A DNA stretch of 64,000 bases from Flavobacterium sp. 9 (GCF_002754195.1 NZ_PEEU01000001.1:2170001-2234000); one strand, 5' to 3'. Shown: positions 51,890 through 61,765, counted from the first letter of the stretch. Numbers and translations are program-made. The notes: a model not told the origin generated them from the sequence alone.

Positions 51890-52855
51890 TTGATCACAAA
51901 AGAAAATATATTGGCCATCGCCAAGAAAACCATACTCTCTGAAAGTGAAGCGATTACAAAGTTAATTGATTTTTTGGACGAAAATTTTTACGAAGCAACA
52001 CAACGTATTTACGAAACCAAAGGCCGATTGATCGTTACAGGCATTGGAAAAAGTGCCATTATTGCTCAAAAAATGGTTGCCACTTTTAACTCAACAGGAA
52101 CACCTTCTATGTTTCTACATGCTTCAGAAGCTATTCATGGAGATTTAGGAATGATTCAAAAAGAGGACATCATTATTTGTATTTCAAAAAGCGGAAATAG
52201 TCCTGAAATAAAAGTTTTAGTGCCTTTATTAAAACGTTTTGGCAATATTTTAATTGCGATTACCGGAAATATCACTTCTGCTTTAGCCAAAGGTTCTGAC
52301 TATGTTTTGAACACAACAGTCGAAATGGAAGCTTGCCCAATAAATTTAGCACCAACAAACAGTACTACAGCGCAACTTGTAATGGGCGACGCACTTGCAG
52401 TTTGTTTAATGGAAATGCGTGATTTTAAACCTGAAGATTTTGCAGTTTATCATCCTGGCGGAGCTTTAGGAAAAAAACTATTGCTTCGTGTAAAAGATAT
52501 GATCGAGCATTCTTTAAAACCTCAAGTTACTCCGGAAACTTCAGTTAAAAAGGTAATCTTTGAAATCTCAGAAAAAAGATTAGGCGTAACAGCCGTTATC
52601 GAAAATGATAAAATTATCGGAATTATTACTGACGGAGACATCCGAAGAATGCTAAATGACGTAGATACTATTGCAGATTTAACCGCAAAAGATATTATGT
52701 CGAAAAACCCTAAATTTGTATCTTCAGAAACTATGGCGGTTGACGCCTTGAATATTTTGGAAGATTTTTCAATAACACAACTGATTGTCTCTGACAACGG
52801 CGAGTACAAAGGAGTATTACATTTACATGACATTTTAAAAGAAGGAATCGTATAA
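51890..52855 (+). CDS. kdsD: D-arabinose-5-phosphate isomerase (KdsD/KpsF)
   Basis: 321 residues from a TTG at 51890 (ITKENILAIAKKTIL follows), matching usual family length; the TTG at 51833 is within the -7 promoter word. The SIS domain (residues 20-180) has TGIGKSAIIAQKM and HASEAIHGDLGMI, and two CBS domains follow. It makes arabinose-5-P for Kdo in LPS. Its stop overlaps the tatC start by one base (TAATG), so translation is coupled. Operon kdsD-tatC-CMD-lptB. Confidence 0.9.
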   Translation: MITKENILAIAKKTILSESEAITKLIDFLDENFYEATQRIYETKGRLIVTGIGKSAIIAQKMVATFNSTGTPSMFLHASEAIHGDLGMIQKEDIIICISKSGNSPEIKVLVPLLKRFGNILIAITGNITSALAKGSDYVLNTTVEMEACPINLAPTNSTTAQLVMGDALAVCLMEMRDFKPEDFAVYHPGGALGKKLLLRVKDMIEHSLKPQVTPETSVKKVIFEISEKRLGVTAVIENDKIIGIITDGDIRRMLNDVDTIADLTAKDIMSKNPKFVSSETMAVDALNILEDFSITQLIVSDNGEYKGVLHLHDILKEGIV

Positions 52856-53670
52856 TGGCAAAAAAAAACCTTGGCGAGATGTCATTTTTAGACCATCTTG
52901 AAGAATTAAGATGGTTACTAGTTAGGAGTACAATTGCAATTTGCATCATGGGATTTTTCACTTATTTTGTAAGTGATTATTTGTTTGATCAAATTATTTT
53001 AGGTCCAATAAGACCCTCATTTTTTACTTATCGCTGGTTTTGTGATTTATCACATCAATTAGGATTTGCTGACAGTATTTGTATTACCGAACTGAATTTT
53101 ATTATTCAGAATACAGAAATGGAAGGTCAGGTAAACATATTCGTATGGATGTGTCTTTTGGCCGGATTCATTTTAAGTTTCCCTTATATTTTATGGGAAA
53201 TCTGGAAATTTATCAGCCCGGCATTATATGAGAAAGAGCGTAAAAATGCAAAAGTTTTTATCTTCGTTTCTTCTTTACTTTTCTTCTTAGGAGTATTATT
53301 TGGTTATTATGTTGTAATACCAATGTCGGTAAATTTCGTTGCCACTTTCTCCGTGAGTGATGTTGTAAAAAATCAATTTACACTTGATTCTTATATGGGA
53401 ATGGTAAAAACAAGTATTCTTGGAAGTGCTGTATTTTTTGAATTACCAATTGCTATATATTTCCTAACTAAATTAGGATTAGTAACCCCTACTTTCTTAA
53501 GAAAATATTGGAAATATGCTGTAGTAATCATCTTGGTTATCGCTGCAATCGTAACTCCTCCAGATGTAGTAAGTCAAACTATTGTTGCAATACCAATGTT
53601 GCTTATCTACGAAGTGAGTATTTTGATTTCGAAGGTTGTTTATAGAAATAAAATGAAAGAAAATGTCTGA
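52855..53670 (+). CDS. tatC: Sec-independent protein translocase TatC
   Basis: 271 residues with six membrane segments. The N-terminal motif MSFLDHLEELRWLLVRS is the TatC signature, followed by the FXXPI-like second loop and MVKTSILGSAVFFELPI near the fourth segment. TatC is the receptor for twin-arginine signal peptides. Coupled to kdsD at its start and overlapping the next gene by 8 bases. No tatA/tatB gene is visible here. Confidence 0.93.
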   Translation: MAKKNLGEMSFLDHLEELRWLLVRSTIAICIMGFFTYFVSDYLFDQIILGPIRPSFFTYRWFCDLSHQLGFADSICITELNFIIQNTEMEGQVNIFVWMCLLAGFILSFPYILWEIWKFISPALYEKERKNAKVFIFVSSLLFFLGVLFGYYVVIPMSVNFVATFSVSDVVKNQFTLDSYMGMVKTSILGSAVFFELPIAIYFLTKLGLVTPTFLRKYWKYAVVIILVIAAIVTPPDVVSQTIVAIPMLLIYEVSILISKVVYRNKMKENV

Positions 53671-54016
53671 TATCATACAAGAATTTAACGACTATCGTTC
53701 TAAAATGAACGAAAAATTATTAGCTGACAATAACAAAATTGTTAAGCGAATTTTTAATCTGGACACCAATGCTTATGCTCCGGGAGCGCTTGATGTAAAG
53801 ACAAAAGAACTTTTAGGATTAGTAGCTTCGGCAGTTTTACGTTGTGATGATTGTGTAAAATATCACTTAGAAACCAGCCATAAAGAAGGAGTTACCAAAG
53901 AAGAAATGATGGAAGCAATGGGAATCGCAACTTTGGTTGGAGGAACAATTGTAATCCCGCATTTAAGAAGAGCTTACGAATTTTGGGAAGCTTTGGAAGA
54001 AGCAGAAACTAAATAA
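53663..54016 (+). CDS. Carboxymuconolactone decarboxylase-family protein
   Basis: 117 residues of the AhpD-like CMD fold. The redox pair is CDDC in VLRCDDCVKYHLETS, with His six residues after the first Cys, as in AhpD-type peroxidase partners. Overlaps the tatC end by 8 bases, so cotranscribed. Role uncertain: a thiol-dependent peroxidase component or an unrelated hydratase; the CxxC favours redox. Confidence 0.87.
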   Translation: MSDIIQEFNDYRSKMNEKLLADNNKIVKRIFNLDTNAYAPGALDVKTKELLGLVASAVLRCDDCVKYHLETSHKEGVTKEEMMEAMGIATLVGGTIVIPHLRRAYEFWEALEEAETK

Positions 54017-54103
54017 TTGTTAATAGGTTTATTTGTTGAATCGTTTATTCGTTAATTTGCGACGATTAAACGATTTATACGTTTAAACGATTAAACTTAG
54101 AAA

Positions 54104-54844
54104 ATGAAATTAAGAGCCGATAATTTAATCAAAACCTATAAAGGTCGTAGCGTTGTAAAAGGAATTTCTGTTGAGGTAAATCAAGGAGAAATCGTGGGAC
54201 TTTTGGGTCCAAATGGTGCTGGAAAGACAACTTCATTCTACATGATTGTTGGATTGGTAAAACCTAATTCAGGAAACATCTATTTAGATGATTTGAATAT
54301 TACTGATTATCCTATGTACAAACGTGCACAACAAGGAATTGGTTACTTAGCACAAGAAGCTTCTGTTTTTAGAAAACTAAGCATCGAAGATAATATTCTA
54401 AGTGTTTTGCAATTGACCAAGCTTTCAAAAGAAGCTCAAATTGCAAAAATGGAAAGTTTAATCGAAGAATTTAGTTTAGAACATATTCGTACCAACCGTG
54501 GAGATTTACTTTCGGGAGGTGAACGTCGTCGTACTGAAATTGCCCGTGCTTTGGCAACTGATCCAAAATTCATTTTATTAGATGAACCTTTTGCGGGAGT
54601 TGACCCTGTTGCGGTTGAAGATATCCAAAGAATTGTAGCGCAGTTAAAAAACAAAAACATCGGAATTCTAATTACCGATCACAACGTTCAGGAAACTTTA
54701 GCTATTACTGATAAAACATACTTAATGTTTGAAGGAGGAATCCTGAAAGCCGGAGTTCCGGAAGAATTAGTAGAAGATGAAATGGTTCGCCGTGTTTATC
54801 TTGGACAAAACTTCGAATTGCGTAAAAAGAAACTTGAATTTTAA
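54104..54844 (+). CDS. lptB: LPS export ABC transporter ATP-binding protein LptB
   Basis: 246 residues. Walker A GPNGAGKTTS near 36-45, signature LLSGGERRRTEIARAL near 137-152 and Walker B FILLDEPFAGVDPVAVED, followed by ILITDHNVQETL, all typical of LptB. It powers LPS extraction from the inner membrane with LptFG. Last gene of the kdsD-tatC-CMD cluster; the 88-base gap before it contains repeated AACGATTAAACG words. Strong terminator downstream. Confidence 0.94.
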   Translation: MKLRADNLIKTYKGRSVVKGISVEVNQGEIVGLLGPNGAGKTTSFYMIVGLVKPNSGNIYLDDLNITDYPMYKRAQQGIGYLAQEASVFRKLSIEDNILSVLQLTKLSKEAQIAKMESLIEEFSLEHIRTNRGDLLSGGERRRTEIARALATDPKFILLDEPFAGVDPVAVEDIQRIVAQLKNKNIGILITDHNVQETLAITDKTYLMFEGGILKAGVPEELVEDEMVRRVYLGQNFELRKKKLEF

Positions 54845-54858
54845 TTCGATATATGTAA

Positions 54859-54899
54859 ATGGTAAAAAGTAAAATGTTAGTTACTTTTTACCATTTTTT
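54859..54899. terminator. Bidirectional terminator between lptB and the GH25 gene
   Basis: Stem of 14 bases (ATGGTAAAAAGTAA / TTACTTTTTACCAT) with T-run on the plus strand. Confidence 0.75.
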
Positions 54900-54938
54900 C
54901 TTTTGATGTCTTTCTTTTCACATTTTACAACTAACATC

Positions 54939-55799
54939 TTACTCGACAGTAATAAATTGCAATTGCTCTAAATCTCCGTTATATATATTGACATCTACTC
55001 TGTGTTTAATTCCCGGCAAAGAAGCTTTCTCTGTAAATTGCCAAAAAAGCCAATCTGGTTCAATTTTTTCTCTGTAAAAATTATAATTGGCGATCCAGAA
55101 TAAATATTCTCCAAATTCTTCTTTCAAAAAATCATCATAATAACGTTCTCCTGTATAAATAATTGGACGCACTTGATAATGTGCTTCAACTTTATTTAAC
55201 CAACGTTTTAATCCTTTTTTCAAACTGTCTAAAGGTTGATTCTTCGGTAATTTTTCAATATCTAAAACAGGTGGCAAATCGCCTTTTTGCAATTTTACTG
55301 TTTTAATGAAAAGATTTGCCTGTTCGATAGAATTTTCATTCGGACGATAATAATGATAAGCACCTCGCATAATTTTATACTCTTTTGCTCCTTCCCAATT
55401 TTTCTTAAACTGTCTGTCAACTCGATCATTTCCTGCTGTTGCGCGAACAAACACAAATTTTACAGGATATTTTTCGTCTAGAACCTCAACTTCATCCCAT
55501 TCTACGGTTCCTTGAAATTCTGAAACATCAATACCTACTACTTTTCCTTTGTGATTCTCGAGAACCCGAATATTTCGAACATCCGAAAGGTGTTTGTCAA
55601 CCTCATCTTCATCTAAAACTTTGCTTGATTTAAAACCAAGATAATATTTCAATCCATCACGATAATGATAGATTGACGCAAAGAAAAGCACTATTAAAAA
55701 GCAATAAATAATGAAGCGAAGTCCTGTTGCTAAAAATGACCTTTGAGGCTTAGCTTTTCTGGAATAAGAAGTTCTACGTGTGGTCGTTTTTCTTGCCAT
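54939..55799 (-). CDS. GH25-family lysozyme-like muramidase
   Basis: 286 residues. A basic N-terminus and one membrane segment (about 22-44) anchor it. The GH25 domain starts GIDVSEFQGTVEWDEV near residue 89, with FVFVRATAGND, then RGAYHYYRP near 145 and PVLDIE near 180, carrying the catalytic Asp and Glu. Peptidoglycan hydrolase in the envelope. It follows pssA by 10 bases on the same strand, likely cotranscribed. Confidence 0.9.
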   Translation of the reverse strand: MARKTTTRRTSYSRKAKPQRSFLATGLRFIIYCFLIVLFFASIYHYRDGLKYYLGFKSSKVLDEDEVDKHLSDVRNIRVLENHKGKVVGIDVSEFQGTVEWDEVEVLDEKYPVKFVFVRATAGNDRVDRQFKKNWEGAKEYKIMRGAYHYYRPNENSIEQANLFIKTVKLQKGDLPPVLDIEKLPKNQPLDSLKKGLKRWLNKVEAHYQVRPIIYTGERYYDDFLKEEFGEYLFWIANYNFYREKIEPDWLFWQFTEKASLPGIKHRVDVNIYNGDLEQLQFITVE

Positions 55800-55809
55800 T
55801 CAAATAAAA

Positions 55810-56526
55810 CTACTTTTTCAGAAACAAATTATTCACCACTGACAATAACACATAAAAAATGATGATTAAAGGAATTGCGATATATTGAAGCGTCACTACC
55901 AATAGTAATGAAATCAATAAAAATACAATTTGAAGGACATTGTCTTTTACCGTAAACTTTTTGATTTTTAATGCAAACAAAGGTATTTCAGCATTCAAAA
56001 TATAAGCACTGCATAAAGTAATCGCCAACAAAACCCAGTGATTGGTTAGAATTCCGAATATTACTAAAGAATCTGAATACTCAATAACCAAAGGTAAACT
56101 CAAAATAAACAATGCATTTGCAGGTGTTGGCAAACCAATAAACGAATCGGTTTGGCGTGTATCGATATTAAAATTGGCCAATCTGTAGCAAGAACCTAAA
56201 GTAACTATAAATCCTAGAAAAGGAATAATGGTCAAGGCTATTTCATCATTAGGATTTGCACTTTTTAAAAACAAACTATACATTACATAACCTGGTGCAA
56301 CACCACTGGTTACCATATCTGCTAAAGAATCTAACTGCAAACCAAGCGGACTTGAAACTTTGAATAATCTAGCAAAAAAACCATCAAAAAAATCAAAAAA
56401 GATTCCTAAACAAACCATATAAAAAGCCATTTCGAAATTGCCTTTTGACACAAAAACAACTGCAATACAGCCACAAAAAAGGTTTATTAATGTAATTAAA
56501 TTAGGAATGTGTTTTTTAATATTCAT
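55810..56526 (-). CDS. pssA: CDP-diacylglycerol-serine O-phosphatidyltransferase
   Basis: 238 residues, multi-span CDP-alcohol phosphatidyltransferase. The signature DGFFARLFKVSSPLGLQLDS-type motif (DGxxARx8Gx3Dx3D) starts near residue 48. Fused position and the early phrase HIPNLITLINLFCG match PssA type II enzymes, which make phosphatidylserine from CDP-DAG and serine for later decarboxylation to PE. First gene of a unit with the GH25 enzyme. Confidence 0.9.
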   Translation of the reverse strand: MNIKKHIPNLITLINLFCGCIAVVFVSKGNFEMAFYMVCLGIFFDFFDGFFARLFKVSSPLGLQLDSLADMVTSGVAPGYVMYSLFLKSANPNDEIALTIIPFLGFIVTLGSCYRLANFNIDTRQTDSFIGLPTPANALFILSLPLVIEYSDSLVIFGILTNHWVLLAITLCSAYILNAEIPLFALKIKKFTVKDNVLQIVFLLISLLLVVTLQYIAIPLIIIFYVLLSVVNNLFLKK

Positions 56527-56668
56527 CTTTTAAAATTTTAGATAATGGTAGGGAACAAATTTAGCATAATAACTCTATGTAAAATGTGTTTTTGCAAGAG
56601 TTTTTTACTTGAAAATTTGAGTTTCGCAATATTTATCAAAAGGAATAATTTTCCTGAGTAAAATATTA

Positions 56669-56676
56669 TATTTTTG
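56669..56676 (+). promoter_or_regulatory. -7 promoter element of the PorV/PorQ-type gene
   Basis: TATTTTTG, exact TAnnTTTG match, 41 bases before the TTG start. Confidence 0.55.
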
Positions 56677-56717
56677 GTAAAAATTAAAACAGACTTCGGT
56701 TTGCAAAAAAAGATCCG

Positions 56718-57785
56718 TTGAAGAAAATCCTTGCGTTTTTATTATTTAGTACCTGCACAGTACAATATGGGCAAACCGTTCGAAAATATTCGAATGAATT
56801 TATGAATATTGGCGTTGATGCTGCCGCATTGGCAATGTCAAGTGCTGTTGTTGCTTCTACAAATGATGTAAATTCTGTTTATTGGAATCCCGCAGGTTTA
56901 ACGAATCTTGAAGATCATCAGATCTCTTTAATGCACGCCAATTATTTTGCAAATATCGCGCAATATGATTATATAGGTTATGCAAGTCCTATTGATGACA
57001 GAAGTGCCTGGGGAATTTCGATGATTCGTTTTGGGGTGGATGATATTATGGATACGACACAATTGATCGATAATCAGGGAAACATCGATTATAACCGAAT
57101 TAGTTTGTTCTCTACGGCTGATTATGGTTTTACTTTTTCATATGCAAGAAAACTTCCGGTAGAAGGATTTCAATATGGTGTAAACGCAAAAGTTATCAGA
57201 CGAATTATCGGGAAATTTGCTAATTCCTGGGGTTTTGGTTTCGACGTTGGATTGCAGTTTGAACGAAATGACTGGAAATTTGGTTTGATGCTTCGCGATA
57301 TTACAACTACATACAATGTCTGGAATATTGACGAGAAAGAATATGCAAAAATTGCCAATGCCATTCCTGGTGAAAACAATGAATTACCGGAAAGTACTGA
57401 AATAACTTTGCCAAAAGCACAATTAGGAGTTTCAAAAAGATTTGATTTCCACAATGATTATAGTCTATTAGTTGCTTCAAATTTGAATATGCGTTTTGAG
57501 CGAACTAATGATATAATATCAACCAAAGCAGTAAGTATTGATCCTGCAGTAGGTTTTGAATTTGGATATACTGATCTTGTTTTTTTGAGAGCCGGAGCAG
57601 GGAATTTTCAAAATGTGACACAACTGGACAATACCGAAAAAGTAAATTTTCAACCAAATATTGGACTGGGTTTTAAGTACAAAGGTATTCAGGTTGATTA
57701 TGCGTTGACTGATTTGGGTAATCAAAGTACCGCTTTGTACTCAAATATTTTTTCATTAAAGGTAGATTTAGGTATCTTTAGATAA
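56718..57785 (+). CDS. PorV/PorQ-family outer membrane protein
   Basis: 355 residues beginning with TTG at 56718: residues 1-18 (MKKILAFLLFSTCTVQYG) are a signal peptide starting exactly there, so TTG is a real start. The mature FadL-like barrel has the characteristic opening EFMNIGVDAAALAMSSAVVAS and NSVYWNPAGLTNL. PorV and PorQ are parts of type IX secretion attachment and shuttle machinery. A homologue rather than certain PorV, as no other secretion genes are nearby. Followed 37 bases later by the DUF4105 gene. Confidence 0.87.
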   Translation: MKKILAFLLFSTCTVQYGQTVRKYSNEFMNIGVDAAALAMSSAVVASTNDVNSVYWNPAGLTNLEDHQISLMHANYFANIAQYDYIGYASPIDDRSAWGISMIRFGVDDIMDTTQLIDNQGNIDYNRISLFSTADYGFTFSYARKLPVEGFQYGVNAKVIRRIIGKFANSWGFGFDVGLQFERNDWKFGLMLRDITTTYNVWNIDEKEYAKIANAIPGENNELPESTEITLPKAQLGVSKRFDFHNDYSLLVASNLNMRFERTNDIISTKAVSIDPAVGFEFGYTDLVFLRAGAGNFQNVTQLDNTEKVNFQPNIGLGFKYKGIQVDYALTDLGNQSTALYSNIFSLKVDLGIFR

Positions 57786-57822
57786 TATTTACTAATCATT
57801 AAACTTCTTAAAATTTTAAATT

Positions 57823-58959
57823 ATGAAAAATGTCATTTTCAAAAAAACACTTTTTATTTTACTATTATTACTAAGTTTTATTGGTTTTAGCCAAAATATA
57901 CCTTTATCGAAAGATGCTAAAATTAGCGTTATCACTTGCGGATTAGGCAACGAAACGTATTCTTATTTTGGTCACACTGCGATTCGTGTTGCTGATCCTG
58001 TAAACAATATTGACCTTGTTTACAATTATGGTGCTTTTGATTTTTCGACTCCAAATTTTGTAATGAAGTTCGCCAAAGGTGATTTACAATATTTTGTAGT
58101 TTTGCATCCATTTCCAGATTTTATTAATGAATATACGAATGAAAAAAGAAGTGTTTTTGAGCAAGAATTAATTATTCCGCAAGATTTAAAACAAAAGCTT
58201 TTCGATAATTTAAACACGACATTACTTTCTGAAGATCGTTATTATACTTATAAATTTATTGATAAAAACTGTACTTCAATGGTTGTTGATATTATCAATA
58301 AAACTTTGGGCGGAACAGTAATTACAAAAAAAGGAGAAACTGATATTACGTATCGTTCTATTTTGTTTCCTTACTTCGATGGACATTTTTACGATCAATT
58401 AGGAACAAGTCTGATTTTTGGAACTAAAGTAGACCAATTAGGAACCAAAATATTTTTACCTTTTGAGTTGAAAAACAGTTTAGAAAAAACGACTTTTCAA
58501 AATCATCCTTTGGTAAACAAAAGCAAAACATTCCTTAGTTTTGAAAAAGAAACACCAAGTTCATGGTGGAATAACATTTATACTTATCTAATTATTCTTG
58601 CTTTTATCGTTTTAGCACACAACAAAATAGTAGACAAAATCTATCTTTTGATTTTATCTTTTGTGGGACTATTTTTTGTTGTTATGGGATTTTATTCTTT
58701 TCACCTGGAACTGGCGATGAATTATAATGTACTTTTATTTAGCCCTCTTTTGTTGGTTTTACTTCTTTTTTCAGTTATAAAAAACAAAAGATGGACTTAT
58801 AGATTTGCCGTTTTACATTTGATGTTTCTGGCAATTTACATTATTCTATTGGTCAATAAAGCTCATTTCTTTATTGTTTTACCAATGATAATTACAAGCG
58901 GATTTGTTTTGACAAGAGTTGCAATCCGAAATAAAAAACGTATTCCGATTATTATCTAA
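57823..58959 (+). CDS. DUF4105 / Lnb N-terminal periplasmic-domain protein
   Basis: 378 residues with a signal peptide (residues 5-25). The domain starts KISVITCGLGNETYSYFGHTAIRV, the thiol-peptidase-like Lnb N-terminal signature (Cys-Gly and His), and continues YYTYKFIDKNCTSMVVDI. Residues 245-375 have about five membrane segments. Proposed acyltransferase-type or lipoprotein-related function; unproven. Converges on the sugar transferase gene with a single base between stops and no terminator. Confidence 0.82.
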   Translation: MKNVIFKKTLFILLLLLSFIGFSQNIPLSKDAKISVITCGLGNETYSYFGHTAIRVADPVNNIDLVYNYGAFDFSTPNFVMKFAKGDLQYFVVLHPFPDFINEYTNEKRSVFEQELIIPQDLKQKLFDNLNTTLLSEDRYYTYKFIDKNCTSMVVDIINKTLGGTVITKKGETDITYRSILFPYFDGHFYDQLGTSLIFGTKVDQLGTKIFLPFELKNSLEKTTFQNHPLVNKSKTFLSFEKETPSSWWNNIYTYLIILAFIVLAHNKIVDKIYLLILSFVGLFFVVMGFYSFHLELAMNYNVLLFSPLLLVLLLFSVIKNKRWTYRFAVLHLMFLAIYIILLVNKAHFFIVLPMIITSGFVLTRVAIRNKKRIPIII

Positions 58960-58960
58960 A

Positions 58961-60355
58961 CTATTGTCCTCGATAGAATAAAACGGTTGTAATTGTTTTG
59001 AAAGTGATACTCAAATCAAGAAAAACACTTCGATGTTTGATGTAGTATAAATCATACTGAAGTTTTATTAAACTCTCATCAATAGATTCTCCGTAAGAAT
59101 AGTTTACTTGCGCCCAACCGGTTAATCCTGGTTTTATAACATGTCTTGTTTCATAAAAAGGCATTATTTGGGCAATTTCGTCAACAAAAAATGGTCTTTC
59201 GGGTCTTGGACCAATAACAGCCATATCGCCTTTTAAAATATTGATAAATTGAGGTAATTCATCTATTCTTGACTTACGCATAAATTTTCCAAACGGCGTT
59301 ATGCGTTTATCATTTGAAGTGGCAAAAACAATCCCATTTGCTTCTGAATTTTCGACCATTGTTCTAAACTTATAAATTTTAAAAACAATTCCGTTTTTCC
59401 CCACGCGTTCTTGTGTATAAAACAGACTTCCTTTATTGCCAAGTAGATTTCCAATAAAAATCAGAGGTATAAAAACAGCGCAAAGTAACAACCCAACAAA
59501 AGATAGAGAAAATTCAAAAAGCCTAACTACTGATAGATATAACTTATTATTATTGCTTCGGCTAAAAGGAAAAAAGCGGTAGAAATCCCGAGCAATATAA
59601 TGAACAGGAATACGCTGTGTTTTATTTTCATAAACCTGCGTGTATTCTCTAATTATATTTCCTGATTCTAATAAGTGAAGTAATTGTTGGTATAAATCTG
59701 CAGTAATTCCATCCGTTTTTTGAGAGGCAATAACAATCTCTGAAACATTATTTTTGCTTACAAAAGATTCTAAATCGCTCTTTTTGATTTCTTTTACGTA
59801 ATGAAAGTTTAGATTTTCTTCGGAAATTGAATCTGAATTTACAAATCCAATAATTTTATAATGCGGATCTACGTTTTCGAGCCCTAAAACCAATCCTTCA
59901 ACCTGATCCTGATCACAAATTAAAACTACATTTTGTGAAAAACGATGTGATGCCAAAAAAATGGCATAAAAGAAACGCCATAATAATAAGACTGTCAGTA
60001 TCGAAAAATAAAAGATCAATACAATCAATCGCTGCTTAGGAAGTTCAGGAGATAAAATAGGCGTAAATAAATAAACCAATGCTGCTGTTGTAATGGCTAG
60101 AACAACACTTCGCAGAATTTGAAATTGATTGCTGGCAACTTGCAAATTATACATTTCAAAGATAGTCCCAAAAACATTGATATAACAAATAAGTAAAACT
60201 GGTCTAAAGTAGTTACCACTCTCTAAAACAAAATAATGGTAATCAAATATTACACTTAGCAAGTACAAAACTGACAAAACAAAAAAAGAATCACAAATAC
60301 GGAGTAAAACTTTTCTTTCGGAAATTTCGAAGTGCATTTTTTTATTGGAAAGCAT
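58961..60355 (-). CDS. Polyprenyl-phosphate sugar phosphotransferase (WcaJ-like)
   Basis: 464 residues. An N-terminal part with four membrane segments and a CoA-binding-like soluble domain is followed by a membrane helix and the bacterial sugar transferase domain (about residues 270-460), with KIYKFRTMVENSEANG near 330, RKSRIDELPQFINILKGDM near 370 and VIGPRPERP. It starts exopolysaccharide or O-antigen units by attaching a hexose-1-P to undecaprenyl phosphate. Last gene of the glycan locus at the right of the window. Confidence 0.9.
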   Translation of the reverse strand: MLSNKKMHFEISERKVLLRICDSFFVLSVLYLLSVIFDYHYFVLESGNYFRPVLLICYINVFGTIFEMYNLQVASNQFQILRSVVLAITTAALVYLFTPILSPELPKQRLIVLIFYFSILTVLLLWRFFYAIFLASHRFSQNVVLICDQDQVEGLVLGLENVDPHYKIIGFVNSDSISEENLNFHYVKEIKKSDLESFVSKNNVSEIVIASQKTDGITADLYQQLLHLLESGNIIREYTQVYENKTQRIPVHYIARDFYRFFPFSRSNNNKLYLSVVRLFEFSLSFVGLLLCAVFIPLIFIGNLLGNKGSLFYTQERVGKNGIVFKIYKFRTMVENSEANGIVFATSNDKRITPFGKFMRKSRIDELPQFINILKGDMAVIGPRPERPFFVDEIAQIMPFYETRHVIKPGLTGWAQVNYSYGESIDESLIKLQYDLYYIKHRSVFLDLSITFKTITTVLFYRGQ

Positions 60356-60412
60356 TTATTCTTTTTGTTTAGGGGCGTTAAACTGAAGCAAATATATTAT
60401 AAAAAAGAAAAC

Positions 60413-61762
60413 TTAATCGACCGAATTTTCTGCTTTTTCAGGAATTTTAACCTGAACTGAAAGAAGAGTCAAAGCATAGACAAAAGCAGGCGCCGCAATT
60501 CGCATTGCAGCATGATTTATGGTCAATAGCCAAAAAACATAGAATGAAAAAAAGTACAGATGTTGTTTATTATTAATATATAATACAACTGGCGTTATAA
60601 AAAGTATTAAAAGTCCAAAAATGCCAAATAAACCATGCTCACATAACATTCTCGTTATTTCATTGTGTGACGCAACCTCTTCTCCTAACTCTTCAATTCT
60701 TTTGTATTTACTTAATCCTGCACCTACTCCTAAAATGGGGTTATCCAAAAAAAGTTTGATTTCGGCATCCATAATTTCCTCTCTACCTCCCAAACGATCC
60801 TTTTTCACTCTTCCTAATTGATCTTGATTTGCATATCGCTTATTAATTAAGCCGCTAGTTTGAAGCGAGCTATAAGTCCAAATTCCTATAGCCATTAAAG
60901 CAGTTAAGATAAAAACCCAGGTAAACTTAGCTTTCCCTTTATCATTTGAGAAATAATACAGTAAAAACAAAAGGAAAACAACCATGACTACAGCAGTCAT
61001 AACACCTCCTCGGGAAAAAGTTACAATACCTCTATAACTAATAAATAGTAATAGACTTCCATTTATAAACATCTCAAATTTTGACTTTGAGAATAAAATT
61101 AATTGTGTAAAAAAAATAAAAATTCCTAATCCTAAAATTGTAGAAACTTGATTTGGTCCAAATCCTCCAGAGGTTTCAAAATTAGACTGTGTTCCAGTAA
61201 CAACATCTTTAACGCTAGGATTGTACACGAACAAATAAATTGTAGTGGTAACAATTGGCATTCCTATTATATTCAAAATACGCTGTAAATCAGAAAACAA
61301 AATTCTTCTTTTAAACATATATAAAGCACTGAACACTAAACAAACAGGACCAGATAAATTAAAAACTAAAGCCTTTCTGATATCAAAATTAAAATCTAAG
61401 TTATTCGTTGTAACTAAAATAGCAGGAATTAATAAAAGCAGTAACAATAGATAAATAATCCCGTTTCTTGAAAAGTTACTATACACCATTCCTAAAAACA
61501 TAAAGAAAATGACATTAAACTTTACATATTCATTATTAAAATTACCGCCCGTCATACGCAGAAAAACCTCGACACCAACTAAATAAGCAGCAACAAATAA
61601 CACTTCATTATTTTTATTCTTGGTTCGAAACACTAATAGCAAGCCAACTAATGGTATTATTAAGGCATAAATTTTAGACAAAAAAGGCACTGCAAAAACT
61701 GCAAGACCAATTAAGGCATGAATTACAAGAAGGTAAACATATGATAATTTGAAACTTTTCAT
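60413..61762 (-). CDS. O-antigen ligase/polymerase-family membrane protein
   Basis: 449 residues with about eleven membrane segments. The conserved Wzy_C/ligase loop occurs near residues 325-370 (DNPILGVGAGLSKYK, EVASHNEITRMLCEHGLFGI), typical of O-antigen ligase or polymerase proteins. It joins or polymerises lipid-linked glycan in the periplasm. Starts 3 bases after the previous glycosyltransferase stop; 57 bases precede the sugar transferase. Polymerase versus ligase cannot be settled. Confidence 0.88.
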   Translation of the reverse strand: MKSFKLSYVYLLVIHALIGLAVFAVPFLSKIYALIIPLVGLLLVFRTKNKNNEVLFVAAYLVGVEVFLRMTGGNFNNEYVKFNVIFFMFLGMVYSNFSRNGIIYLLLLLLLIPAILVTTNNLDFNFDIRKALVFNLSGPVCLVFSALYMFKRRILFSDLQRILNIIGMPIVTTTIYLFVYNPSVKDVVTGTQSNFETSGGFGPNQVSTILGLGIFIFFTQLILFSKSKFEMFINGSLLLFISYRGIVTFSRGGVMTAVVMVVFLLFLLYYFSNDKGKAKFTWVFILTALMAIGIWTYSSLQTSGLINKRYANQDQLGRVKKDRLGGREEIMDAEIKLFLDNPILGVGAGLSKYKRIEELGEEVASHNEITRMLCEHGLFGIFGLLILFITPVVLYINNKQHLYFFSFYVFWLLTINHAAMRIAAPAFVYALTLLSVQVKIPEKAENSVD

Positions 61763-61765
61763 TAT

